Below, in pieces: positions 8,831-16,729 of a stretch of DNA of 64,000 nt. Position 1 is the first letter of the stretch. The number at the start of each line of letters is the position of its first letter. The notes below the pieces were generated by a model. It ran no database searches. It was not told the DNA's origin and saw only the letters and a program-made list of their open reading frames with translations. Source of the DNA: Methylotuvimicrobium buryatense 5G (lineage in GTDB: Bacteria; Pseudomonadota; Gammaproteobacteria; Methylococcales; Methylomonadaceae). The position numbers were made by a program, and so were the translations under genes. Where the stretch lies: positions 1,946,867-2,010,866 of the forward strand of contig NZ_KB455575.1 in assembly GCF_000341735.1 (NCBI RefSeq), read 5' to 3'.

Positions 8831-9304
8831 ATGCCCGACTTCTCGTTAAATACCACCTGGCTGATTCCGTCGCCGATCGAACCCGTCTGGTTCTACCTGA
8901 TTCGCCCCGAAACCTGGCCGGATTGGTGGAGATATGTCGATTCGGTCGAAAACATCTCGTCCGGCGCATCGAAAATTCCTAATAATAAACGGCGTATTTA
9001 TTGGCGAACAAGACTACCCTACCGATTAGTTATTGAATTGACCGTCACGCGCGCCATTGAGCATCGCTACCTCGCGGTGAAAGTTCAAGGCGACTTAATC
9101 GGTTCGGGACATTGCCGAATTTCGGGCAATGCCGAATCGACAAGGCTCGAATTCGATTGGCACGTCGCAACCTGCAAACCGTGGATGAACCGCTTTGCCT
9201 TTCTTTGCCGGCCGATATTCGAATGGAACCATGCACAAGTCATGAAGGAAGGCGAACGTGGACTAGTCTATTTAACGACACTTAAAAATTCTGCGATAAC
9301 GTGA
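8831..9304 (+). CDS. SRPBCC (START/Bet v 1-like) family protein
   Basis: A protein of 157 residues. The N-terminal pattern of a strand, then SPIEPVWFYLIRPETWPDWW, matches polyketide-cyclase/dehydrase-like SRPBCC proteins that enclose a hydrophobic ligand. The pattern continues with beta strands (GHCRISGN, TRLEFDWHVAT) and a long C-terminal helix ending AQVMKEGERGLVYL. No catalytic residue can be assigned. It is transcribed away from the two-component operon and lies 50 bp before ettA, possibly in one transcript with it. Ligand and role are unknown. Confidence 0.75.
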   Translation: MPDFSLNTTWLIPSPIEPVWFYLIRPETWPDWWRYVDSVENISSGASKIPNNKRRIYWRTRLPYRLVIELTVTRAIEHRYLAVKVQGDLIGSGHCRISGNAESTRLEFDWHVATCKPWMNRFAFLCRPIFEWNHAQVMKEGERGLVYLTTLKNSAIT

Positions 9305-9354
9305 AATAATAACTCGCAATCCATTCCATTCACACACCGGAAATCCATCACAAA

Positions 9355-11019
9355 ATGGCTCAATACATATATTCAATGAACCGGGTTGGCAAAATTGTCC
9401 CGCCCAAAAAATATATCCTAAAGGATATTTCGCTATCCTTCTTCCCCGGCGCCAAAATCGGCGTACTGGGCCTGAACGGCTCGGGTAAATCGACGCTATT
9501 ACGAATCATGGCCGGAATCGACAAAGATATCGAAGGTGAAGCGATCCCGCAAAAAGGCATTCATATCGGCTACTTGCCGCAAGAACCGCAACTCGACCCG
9601 AACAAAACCGTGCGCGGCAACGTCGAAGAAGCCGTAGCTGAAATCAAAGCGATACTGACCCGATTCGACGAAGTCAGCAACGCCTTCGCCGACCTCGACG
9701 CCGACTTCGATGCCCTGCTGGCCGAACAAGCCGAACTCCAAGACAAAATCGAAGCGGCCGGTGCTTGGGAGTTGGACCGTAAGCTGGAAATCGCTGCCGA
9801 TGCGCTACGCCTGCCGGATTGGGACGCAGATGTCACGAAACTATCGGGCGGTGAAAAACGCCGCGTCGCATTATGCCGACTCTTACTATCCAACCCCGAC
9901 ATGCTGCTGCTCGACGAACCGACCAACCACTTGGATGCCGAATCGGTCGCATGGCTCGAACGCTTTCTGCACGATTACCCCGGCACCGTAGTCGCGGTCA
10001 CGCATGACCGTTACTTCCTCGACAATGTCGCCGGTTGGATTCTGGAACTGGACCGCGGACAAGGCATCCCTTGGGAAGGAAATTATTCGAGCTGGCTCGA
10101 ACAAAAAGAAAAACGCCTGGAATTGGAAGAACGCCAGGAAACGTCCCGAATGAAATCGATGAAGGCCGAATTGGAATGGGTACGTTCCAACCCGAAAGGC
10201 CGCCATGCGAAAAGCAAGGCTCGCTTGGCGCGCTTTGAAGAACTGTCTTCGCAAGAAGCGCAAAAACGTAACGAAACCCAAGAAATTTATATTCCGCCCG
10301 GCCCGCGCCTCGGCGATATCGTGATTCATGCCGACAACATCAACAAGGGCTTCGACGATAGATTACTGATCAACGACTTGAGCTTCAAACTCCCGCCGGG
10401 CGGCATCGTCGGTATCATCGGCCCGAACGGCGCCGGTAAGACGACGCTGTTCCGTATGATGGCCGGATTTGAACAACCCGACTCCGGCACCGTCACCATC
10501 GGGCAAACCGTACAACTGGCCTATGTCGATCAAATGCGCGATAACCTAGACCCGAACAAAACGGTTTGGGAAGAAATTTCGGACGGTCTCGACATCATCA
10601 CGGTCGGTAAATACGAAACGCCATCGCGCGCCTATGTCGGCCGCTTTAACTTCAAAGGCGGCGACCAGCAAAAACGCATCGGCGATTTGTCCGGCGGCGA
10701 ACGCAACCGAGTGCACCTGGCCAAGCTATTGAAAAGCGGCGGCAACGTCTTGCTGCTCGACGAACCGACTAACGACCTCGACGTCGAAACCCTGAGGGCA
10801 CTTGAAGAAGCACTTCTGGCCTTCCCCGGCTGCGCGGTGGTCATTTCTCATGATAGATGGTTCTTGGACCGGATAGCGACGCACATGCTGGCCTTCGAAG
10901 GCGACAGTCAAGTGGTTTGGTTTGAGGGCAATTACGCCGATTACGAAGCCGACCGCCATCGCCGCTTAGGCACCGATGCCGACAATCCGCACCGGATCAA
11001 ATACAAGAAATTGACTTAA
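9355..11019 (+). CDS. ettA: Energy-dependent translational throttle protein EttA (ABC-F)
   Basis: A protein of 554 residues, almost exactly the length of E. coli EttA. Two ABC ATPase domains lie in tandem. The first has Walker [10 protein letters not shown] (near residue 41), signature [11 protein letters not shown] and Walker [12 protein letters not shown]. The second has [20 protein letters not shown] and [12 protein letters not shown] charged helical arm and linker (about residues 240-310, rich in [11 protein letters not shown]) lies between them. There are no membrane segments. ABC-F proteins bind the ribosomal E site; EttA gates entry into elongation according to the ATP/ADP ratio. It appears to be a single gene, and the following 370 bp are repeats. 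Confidence 0.96.
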   Translation: MAQYIYSMNRVGKIVPPKKYILKDISLSFFPGAKIGVLGLNGSGKSTLLRIMAGIDKDIEGEAIPQKGIHIGYLPQEPQLDPNKTVRGNVEEAVAEIKAILTRFDEVSNAFADLDADFDALLAEQAELQDKIEAAGAWELDRKLEIAADALRLPDWDADVTKLSGGEKRRVALCRLLLSNPDMLLLDEPTNHLDAESVAWLERFLHDYPGTVVAVTHDRYFLDNVAGWILELDRGQGIPWEGNYSSWLEQKEKRLELEERQETSRMKSMKAELEWVRSNPKGRHAKSKARLARFEELSSQEAQKRNETQEIYIPPGPRLGDIVIHADNINKGFDDRLLINDLSFKLPPGGIVGIIGPNGAGKTTLFRMMAGFEQPDSGTVTIGQTVQLAYVDQMRDNLDPNKTVWEEISDGLDIITVGKYETPSRAYVGRFNFKGGDQQKRIGDLSGGERNRVHLAKLLKSGGNVLLLDEPTNDLDVETLRALEEALLAFPGCAVVISHDRWFLDRIATHMLAFEGDSQVVWFEGNYADYEADRHRRLGTDADNPHRIKYKKLT

Positions 11020-11130
11020 TTGGCCCGATAAAGATAACACACGGCAGCGCCGAGCTTATATTTCCCATGCTCCTCGCTCGCCGTTATGACCATTTAGGCA
11101 GAACCTGGGCAGAACGGGGTTTGCCTGGGC

Positions 11131-11208
11131 AGGACGGGGTTTTCAACCCCGTCCTAAACGTTTAAACCGTGGCCAAAGCAAATCAAAACGTTCGGGGCGG
11201 GCTGAATA
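11131..11208. repeat. Dispersed repeat, family E, copy 1
   Basis: A hairpin of caggacggggttt / aaccccgtcct is followed by aaacgtttaaaccgtgg and aaaacgttcggggcgggc. The same order of motifs recurs at 36640-36730. Downstream, 11236-11263 has a second small palindrome (ttcccacgct / agcggtgggaa). The rest of 11020-11393 shows no gene. Confidence 0.6.
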
Positions 11209-11393
11209 ACAGTTTCCGCCTGGAAAATCAATATGCGTTCCCACGCTGGAGCGGTGGGAACGAGGAAAATTCACGTCCTTAGTAGGGTGCGCACCGCGCA
11301 ACTTTTCAAGGCGTTATAACTAATGAACCACGTCCGAGACTTGGCTTAAAACAAACGAAGGGTCCATATATGAGGTTTGAAAACCGAAATTAA

Positions 11394-11803
11394 ATGTACG
11401 ACGAGCATATAATGCCGGTTGAGACGAATACTAATGGAAGTGATCGAATGTTAGCTGCAGAAGATATTGAATACATCAAAACCCATTTAGCCGTTTGGCT
11501 TGCCGAACAATCGCTCGGCAAACCTCCGGTAGTTTATGAAATCGAATTGCGCGAGCGCATGGTGCGGTGCGGGTTGAAGAAGCGCTGAAAAACCAGGGCG
11601 AGGAGCTTAAGGCTCTACGCGAAACCATGCACATGATCATGCAGCAGATGGATAAGCGCTTCGAGCAAGTCGACAAGCGTTTTGAGCAAGTCCATCAGGA
11701 AATACTACAACTCCACCGCGACATGCGGCAACTAACCATGTGGGCGATGGGTATATTTCTATCAGTCGCCGGCCTAGCTGTAGCCGTGTTCCGGATGTTA
11801 TAG
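11394..11803 (+). pseudogene. Coiled-coil membrane-anchored protein gene broken by a frameshift
   Basis: Two overlapping reading frames make one protein. The first runs from ATG 11394 to a stop at 11588 and reads ...IELRERMVR before leaving frame. The second continues as VEEALKNQGEELKALRETM... to 11803. At the junction the sequence is atggtgcggtgcgggttgaa; removing one copy of the duplicated ggtgc gives MVRVEEAL in frame, about 135 residues in total. The restored product would have a soluble N-terminal helix region, a coiled coil with repeated DKRFEQV units, and one C-terminal membrane segment (MWAMGIFLSVAGLAVAVF). Short proteins of this form are common in methanotroph and cyanobacterial genomes, with no known role. 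Programmed frameshifting is less likely because there is no slippery heptamer. A GTG at 11567 might still allow the C-terminal half to be made. Confidence 0.75.
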
Positions 11804-11900
11804 CGGTTAACGCCTGGCAGGATGAGGATTTTTTAAGACAAGACTTACATAAACGGCTTCGATGTCACTACTGATATTGATAGGAAAGATTTCTCCCGCT

Positions 11901-11966
11901 CCCTGCTGCCAACATCCTCGCCAAGCAAACCCCACACCCTTTTTGATCTCCAAATTCGGAATTGCT
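11901..11966. repeat. Dispersed repeat, family D, end fragment
   Basis: In inverse orientation it carries ctgctgccaacatcctcgcc, ccccacaccctttttgatct and a terminal ccaaattcggaattgct, corresponding to the left end of the family D element at 25021. The other half is absent. No other feature is seen in 11804-12119. Confidence 0.65.
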
Positions 11967-12119
11967 GGAGAAACTTAAGCTCTACGTCTCTGCGCGAGTC
12001 ATCATCAAGCTTTTGCAAACGCCGATCGATTGCATTAAGCTTTTGCTCCTTACCGCAAAGTAAACCACTTCAGCCTTAACCCTACTGCATCGTACGAATT
12101 GGAACAAAAACATTCAAGC

Positions 12120-12995
12120 ATGACGCAACACAAAATAACCTTAGGCTTCATAGGCATGGGCCTGATGGGCAAACCAATGGCTTTACGCTTGCTCGATGCG
12201 GGCTTTCGGGTCAACATCTGGAACCGTTCCCGAGACAAACTGGCACCGGTCGTCGAAGCGGGCGCGCTTGCCTGCGATTCGGTCGAGCAATTGGTCCAGG
12301 CTTCCGATGTTGTTTTGTTATGCCTGTCCGATTCGCAGGCCGTGGCTTCGGTCGTCGAAAAATCTATTCTTAACTCCGGTTCCGCCGGAAAACTGCTAAT
12401 CGATCTCTCAAGCATCGATCCGAAAACCACACGCAGGCTTGCCGAACTATTACAGCAACGCTGCGGCATGACTTGGGTCGATGCGCCCGTTTCCGGCGGA
12501 GTGCAAGGCGCGGAACAAGGCAGTTTGGCGATCATGGCCGGAGGCACCGATAACGATATCGAAACCGCGCGCAAAGTTTTGGCTCCACTCTACCGCCAAC
12601 TGACGCACTTAGGAGAGGTTGGCTGCGGGCAAATTGCAAAAATATGCAATCAAATGATCGTCAGTTGCAATGTGGTGGTGATTGCCGAAATGATTGCTCT
12701 GGCGAAACAGGCCGGCGTCGATGCCGCTAAAATCCCCGAAGCATTGGCGGGCGGCTTCGCCGACTCGAAACCATTACAAATCGTCGGACCGGAAATGGCG
12801 GACGGAATTTTCGAACCGGTCAAATGGCGCGTCAAAACTTTACTGAAAGACCTGAACATGGCGGTCGATCTGGCGTCCGATCAAGGTAATGCCATCCCGA
12901 TGTCGGGCCTTGCCGCGCAACTGATGCAATTACACGGCAGTCAAGGCTTTCTCGAACAAGACCCGGCTACGTTGATTAAGCTATTCGAACGGTGA
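12120..12995 (+). CDS. NAD(P)-dependent 2-hydroxy-3-oxopropionate (tartronate semialdehyde) reductase-like protein
   Basis: A 291-residue product from ATG 12120; an in-frame TTG at 12099 would add seven residues. It belongs to the beta-hydroxyacid dehydrogenase family. The N-terminal Rossmann motif is GFIGMGLMGKPMA, the substrate loop is DAPVSGGVQGAEQGSLA, and the catalytic lysine is in VGCGQIAKICNQM. The all-helical C-terminal domain ends with ...DPATLIKLFE. The family covers 3-hydroxyisobutyrate dehydrogenase, tartronate semialdehyde reductase and glyoxylate/succinate-semialdehyde reductase. Placement 500 bp before hyi on the same strand favours the glyoxylate-to-glycerate route, in which hydroxypyruvate isomerase interconverts hydroxypyruvate and tartronate semialdehyde and this enzyme reduces the latter to glycerate. 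Confidence 0.82.
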   Translation: MTQHKITLGFIGMGLMGKPMALRLLDAGFRVNIWNRSRDKLAPVVEAGALACDSVEQLVQASDVVLLCLSDSQAVASVVEKSILNSGSAGKLLIDLSSIDPKTTRRLAELLQQRCGMTWVDAPVSGGVQGAEQGSLAIMAGGTDNDIETARKVLAPLYRQLTHLGEVGCGQIAKICNQMIVSCNVVVIAEMIALAKQAGVDAAKIPEALAGGFADSKPLQIVGPEMADGIFEPVKWRVKTLLKDLNMAVDLASDQGNAIPMSGLAAQLMQLHGSQGFLEQDPATLIKLFER

Positions 12996-13172
12996 TGAAA
13001 AAACCTTTTTCCTCGTTCCCTCCGCTCCAGCGTGGGAATGCATACTGGTCTTGACTCGGCAGCAAAGGAATGGGTTCCCACGAAGGACCATTAGAACCAG
13101 AAAGAGCCATAGCGATCAAGCCTTAGATTGCCGTGTCGTCCGGTAAGGCTATTTGTATTTTAGCGTTAACGA

Positions 13173-13253
13173 CTTCGATAATCGCGACGTAGGCGTCGCT
13201 CCCACAGCGCTAGCAAACCCGTTGTGGCAGCGATCCCCTGATCGCGATTCGAA
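13173..13253. repeat. Dispersed repeat, family F, copy 1
   Basis: The ends cttcgataatcgcga and tcgcgattcgaag are inverted. Inside are gcgacgtaggcgtcgctccc, cacagcgc and gcgatcccctgatcgc. An inverted second copy is at 55167-55249. Upstream in the same gap, 13011-13050 has a palindrome-like cctcgttccctccgctccag stretch. The remaining sequence up to hyi shows no gene. Confidence 0.65.
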
Positions 13254-13491
13254 GCCGCGAATGTTAATTAACAATCAGCGATATCGAAGTCACATTGACC
13301 AAGTTAAGAAGCCTTTTAGAATTTGAATCGCATACCATTTTCAAAGCGTTGTGCTAGCCGGAAGCTGATGAAACGGTGCGCGGTGCGCACCCTAGGATTT
13401 ACATTTAACCGAAAATGCCCGCGGTTAAAAAAGCCATACCCATATTAATTGCGTTATCCGCAACCTATTCACCATTAGATAAACATCCCCG

Positions 13492-14280
13492 ATGATCAAT
13501 TTCAGCGCTAATCTCAGCATGCTGTTTACCGAACTGCCATTATTAGATCGTTTCGACGCGGCCAAAAACGCCGGTTTTAGCGCGGCCGAGATTCAGTTTC
13601 CTTATAGCGAAAGCATTGATGCACTTCGCGCCAAACTGGACGAAACCGGCTTGCAACTGGTGCTGTTCAATGTCGATGCGGACGATTTGTTGCAAGGCGG
13701 CGAAGGCTTGGCCGCAGTGCCGGAAAAACGGGAGCGCTTTAAAGCCGCCTTGACCCAAACCGTCGACTATATCGAGGCTTTGCAACCTAAAGCAGTCAAC
13801 GTGCTTCCCGGGCGCTGCATGAATCCGAGCCGCCTCGACGACTATCTACAAACATTCGGCGAAAACCTGAGTTTGGCTGCCGACACTTTCGCGCCCTTCG
13901 GCGTAAGCGCGATTTTCGAAGCCATCAATACAATCGACATGCCGGGTTTTATTATCCATAGCGGCGCGCAAATGCTCGACTGGCTCGAACGACTCAATCA
14001 CCCCAATATTTTATTGCAAGTCGATATTTATCACTTATCGATGATGAACGAAGATCCCGAAGCCTTTATTCGCCTGCACCCCGAAACGATCGGACACATT
14101 CAATTTGCCGATACCCCCGGACGCGGCCAACCCGGAACGGGAAATATCGATTTCAATCGTTTGTTCGACACGATACGGAATTCGGGCTATTCCGGTTGGA
14201 CCGGTGCCGAGTACAGGCCCGTCGGACCGACCCTCGACAGCCTGGACTGGCTCGAACAATTCCAGACTAAAAAACTCTGA
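13492..14280 (+). CDS. hyi: Hydroxypyruvate isomerase (AP endonuclease 2-like TIM barrel)
   Basis: A protein of 262 residues, matching Hyi length. It is a xylose-isomerase-like TIM barrel. FSANLSMLFTELPLLDRF at the N-terminus is highly characteristic. Metal-ligand motifs follow: IFEAINTIDMPGF (Glu), LLQVDIYHLSMM (Asp-His), GHIQFADTPGRGQPGTG, and WTGAEYRP (Glu). It interconverts hydroxypyruvate and tartronate semialdehyde. With the reductase gene at 12120 it could recycle glyoxylate or hydroxypyruvate into glycerate. A glyoxylate carboligase gene is not in the window, so the source of tartronate semialdehyde is not established here. A repeat element follows directly. Confidence 0.92.
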   Translation: MINFSANLSMLFTELPLLDRFDAAKNAGFSAAEIQFPYSESIDALRAKLDETGLQLVLFNVDADDLLQGGEGLAAVPEKRERFKAALTQTVDYIEALQPKAVNVLPGRCMNPSRLDDYLQTFGENLSLAADTFAPFGVSAIFEAINTIDMPGFIIHSGAQMLDWLERLNHPNILLQVDIYHLSMMNEDPEAFIRLHPETIGHIQFADTPGRGQPGTGNIDFNRLFDTIRNSGYSGWTGAEYRPVGPTLDSLDWLEQFQTKKL

Positions 14281-14345
14281 AAAATTTAGTGCGCGGAGGT
14301 TCCGTTATTGAGTATATTTAACGCTTGAGCGAGGAGCAGTAAGAT

Positions 14346-14555
14346 TATACCTTTTGCTGGTCAAATTTCGGCGCCGGGGGTCCGTCAAAGGACGCCGTGA
14401 ATACGTCCATGTAGGCTCTGTGACGGCATCCCTGCTGTCAAAGCCTTTGCGAGCGCCATGGATGGCGTGAATGTCGATTTTGCAGGAGCAAAAATCGACC
14501 GAACACCCCGGCGCCTCCATGCGTCAATGCCGAAATTTGAAGTGCAATGGGTATA
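14346..14555. repeat. Dispersed palindromic repeat, family A, copy 2
   Basis: Its ends tataccttttgctgg and gcaatgggtata are inverted. It contains the shared core gacgccgtgaatacgtcc, then gtaggctctg, then hairpin tgacggcatccctgctgtca (14421-14440, one G-T pair). The stem gtcgattttgc/gcaaaaatcgac lies further in. It lies between hyi and the secreted protein gene. Confidence 0.85.
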
Positions 14556-14613
14556 TCCAGGCTACCCTTTGCTCTTACGCGTTTCGAAAATTAGAAAAAT
14601 ATAAGGAAGCACT

Positions 14614-15030
14614 ATGAAAATAATAAAAACTTTGCTCGCTTGCGTCCTATCAATGCAATTCGGCTACGCCCAAGCTCAAGGCAACTCCAGTATGCATGAC
14701 GGACATGGGGCCGGCGGTGGCGGCGGTTCCGCTTGTCAGAAATTAAGAATCAACAAAAATAAACTGGTGCCGGCACATTTGGCCGAAGTCGCGCCCGAAT
14801 CGGACATCACCTTCAATGCCTTCGGATTCGACAAACCGGAAAATCTTGAGGTCACCGTCAAAAAGATTCCGATTGCGATTACCACCGAATTCAAGGACCC
14901 ATTTTATGTGGTACGAGGCAAACTGCCCTCCGAATTAAAAGGTACTCATGCGAGAATCAACGTCAAGCTCAGGTCGCCGATCGTTAAATGCATCAGCGAA
15001 GACGGTTGGCTAGTAAAAATTTCGGAATAA
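14614..15030 (+). CDS. Small exported protein of unknown function
   Basis: The 138-residue product starts at an ATG preceded by aaggaag. Residues 1-22 form a Sec signal peptide (KIIKTLLACVLSMQFGYAQAQ) with cleavage likely after AQA. The mature protein starts with a flexible, His- and Gly-rich stretch (MHDGHGAGGGGGS). A domain of about 100 residues follows, with predicted beta strands and two cysteines (SACQKL, IVKCIS) that could pair. No known family is recognised. The gene stands alone between two family A repeats (14346-14555 and 15044-15253), and the protein is probably periplasmic. Confidence 0.75.
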   Translation: MKIIKTLLACVLSMQFGYAQAQGNSSMHDGHGAGGGGGSACQKLRINKNKLVPAHLAEVAPESDITFNAFGFDKPENLEVTVKKIPIAITTEFKDPFYVVRGKLPSELKGTHARINVKLRSPIVKCISEDGWLVKISE

Positions 15031-15043
15031 TTTATCCTGAACA

Positions 15044-15253
15044 TATACCCGTCGTAGATAAAAATTCGGCGCCTGGGGTGTCCGCCAATGGACGCCGTGA
15101 ATACGTCCATGTAGGCTCTATGCCAGCTCCATGCTGGCAAAGCCTTTATGAGCGCCATGGATGGCGTGAATGTCGATTTTGCAGGAGCGAAAATCGACCG
15201 GACACCCAGGCGCCTCCTCTAGCACTGCCGAAATTTGAAGTGCGAAAGGTATA
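15044..15253. repeat. Dispersed palindromic repeat, family A, copy 3
   Basis: Ends tatacccgtcgtag and gcgaaaggtata are inverted. The core gacgccgtgaatacgtcc is followed by hairpin tgccagctccatgctggca (15121-15139). It completely fills the space between two convergent stop codons (15030 and 15257), the position expected of a bidirectional terminator. Confidence 0.87.
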
Positions 15254-15256
15254 GCC

Positions 15257-16729
15257 TTAATTATCATCAGGCAATTCGAAAACCACGCTTATTCCTCCAA
15301 GCGGCGAATCTTCCAATCCTATTTTGCCGTGCCTGCTCTCGACGATACGCCTTGCGATAGGTAAACCGATACCGGCACCCGCGGGCGTATCGGTCGTAGT
15401 CAATCGTTCGAAAATTTCAAAAACTCTCTCCCGGTATTGCAGAGGAATACCGGGGCCGTTGTCGCTGATGCGGTAACGGCTGAGTTTGCCGACGCGTTCC
15501 CCGCTGATATGAATTTCAGGAACGGCGTTATCATCGATAGGCAATCCATGGCTTAGTGCATTGTCCATCAATATCCAAAACAGATCGATCAACCGCGATT
15601 TATCCAATGTTGCCGGAGGTAATTTATCGATGTGTAATCGCACATGGGCGCGTTTAAGGCGAGACTCTAAGCGTTGCAGTAGACTAGACACCAGTGCATC
15701 GACATCCTGAATGCAAACCTTATCGACCGGCTCGCCAGCCGCTAAAAATAATTGAATATCCTTAACCAACATACGCAAGTGTGCGGCATCGCGTTCCAAA
15801 ACTTGCAAGTCTTGATAAATCTCATCATTACGCGCCTCATCCGGCATGGTTTTTAAGCGGCCTTGCAAGCGCTGGCTATAACTCACCAGACGTCGGGTCG
15901 GCTCCATCAAATGATGAGCTGAAATTTCGGCGAATCGAGTCAGATACGCATTCGCGCTGACAATTTCCCGGTTTTTTCTAATTAATGCAGCCTCGTTGAG
16001 CTTTCGCTCCTCGACGCGTCGCCGAATTAATAATCCGATTGCATAGATAGCAGCCAAGCCCATAATCCAAATAACTGCCAACAATAGTACTTTTTCCGGA
16101 TCGACCCTCGCCACCCCCTCAAGATAAGATTGCAGGGGCACGGAGACGCCGACGCCTCCCAGGACATCGCCGACACGGTAACCTTGCCTGCTGTGGCATT
16201 TCATGCAATATTCGTCGGCCACCATGGCGCTCATCAAGCGAATATAAGGCACGCCGTTAATCAGGGCTTGTTCAAAAACTTCCGTTTCGCCCCGCTCGAA
16301 TTGGTGCAAGGCCGCCGCCTCCCATTCATCGGGAGCATTATCGGGATTCAAAGGCTTAAAGCCGGTGATCCTTCCTTTAACGCCATAAAGCTCTTCGTAT
16401 TCGCTCATGACTTGCCGGAGTAAATACGCCGGATTCATTAATGTCAGTTTGATTCCGGACGGCGTGCTGATATCCCGTTCGGCAATATGCGATAAGGCGG
16501 GGTTCGGGCGAGTCCGTTCATCGACTGGAACATAGACGCCGCCATGGCGTGCGGCCCATTTACGCAAAGCCACATCTTTGTTGAAATGACCGCGCGCTTC
16601 CTTGATCGCCATTTCCTGCGCGTTCCAAATAGACATATGGCTATCCCAAAAAAAGAAGCCTGCCACCGAAGCGGTCCAAAGTACCGAGACGCCAAGCAAT
16701 ACTTTCAACGGCATCGAAGCCTTACTCAT
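15257..16729 (-). CDS. Sensor histidine kinase with Tll0287-like (DUF3365) haem-type sensor domain
   Basis: The chosen start is ATG 16729 (MSKASM), with GGGGAG eight bases upstream, overlapping the end of the preceding kinase gene by eight bases; the protein has 490 residues. A membrane segment lies at about 9-28. The periplasmic domain resembles Tll0287/DUF3365 and carries CMKCH at about residues 175-179, a c-type haem attachment motif, followed by VGDVLGGVGVSVPL. A second membrane segment lies at about 214-236. The dimerisation helix has HHLMEPTRRLVSYSQRL near residue 272, and the HATPase domain shows DNALSHG, DNGPGIP and GAGIGLPIARRIVE. The sensor may read redox state, NO or oxygen through haem; that is inferred from the motif. 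It is the last gene of a run of three kinases. Confidence 0.88.
   Translation of the reverse strand: MSKASMPLKVLLGVSVLWTASVAGFFFWDSHMSIWNAQEMAIKEARGHFNKDVALRKWAARHGGVYVPVDERTRPNPALSHIAERDISTPSGIKLTLMNPAYLLRQVMSEYEELYGVKGRITGFKPLNPDNAPDEWEAAALHQFERGETEVFEQALINGVPYIRLMSAMVADEYCMKCHSRQGYRVGDVLGGVGVSVPLQSYLEGVARVDPEKVLLLAVIWIMGLAAIYAIGLLIRRRVEERKLNEAALIRKNREIVSANAYLTRFAEISAHHLMEPTRRLVSYSQRLQGRLKTMPDEARNDEIYQDLQVLERDAAHLRMLVKDIQLFLAAGEPVDKVCIQDVDALVSSLLQRLESRLKRAHVRLHIDKLPPATLDKSRLIDLFWILMDNALSHGLPIDDNAVPEIHISGERVGKLSRYRISDNGPGIPLQYRERVFEIFERLTTTDTPAGAGIGLPIARRIVESRHGKIGLEDSPLGGISVVFELPDDN

Noticed and set aside
11394-11588. A separate small gene of 64 codons
   Set aside because: The downstream frame continues its protein after a 5-bp duplication, so the two belong together.
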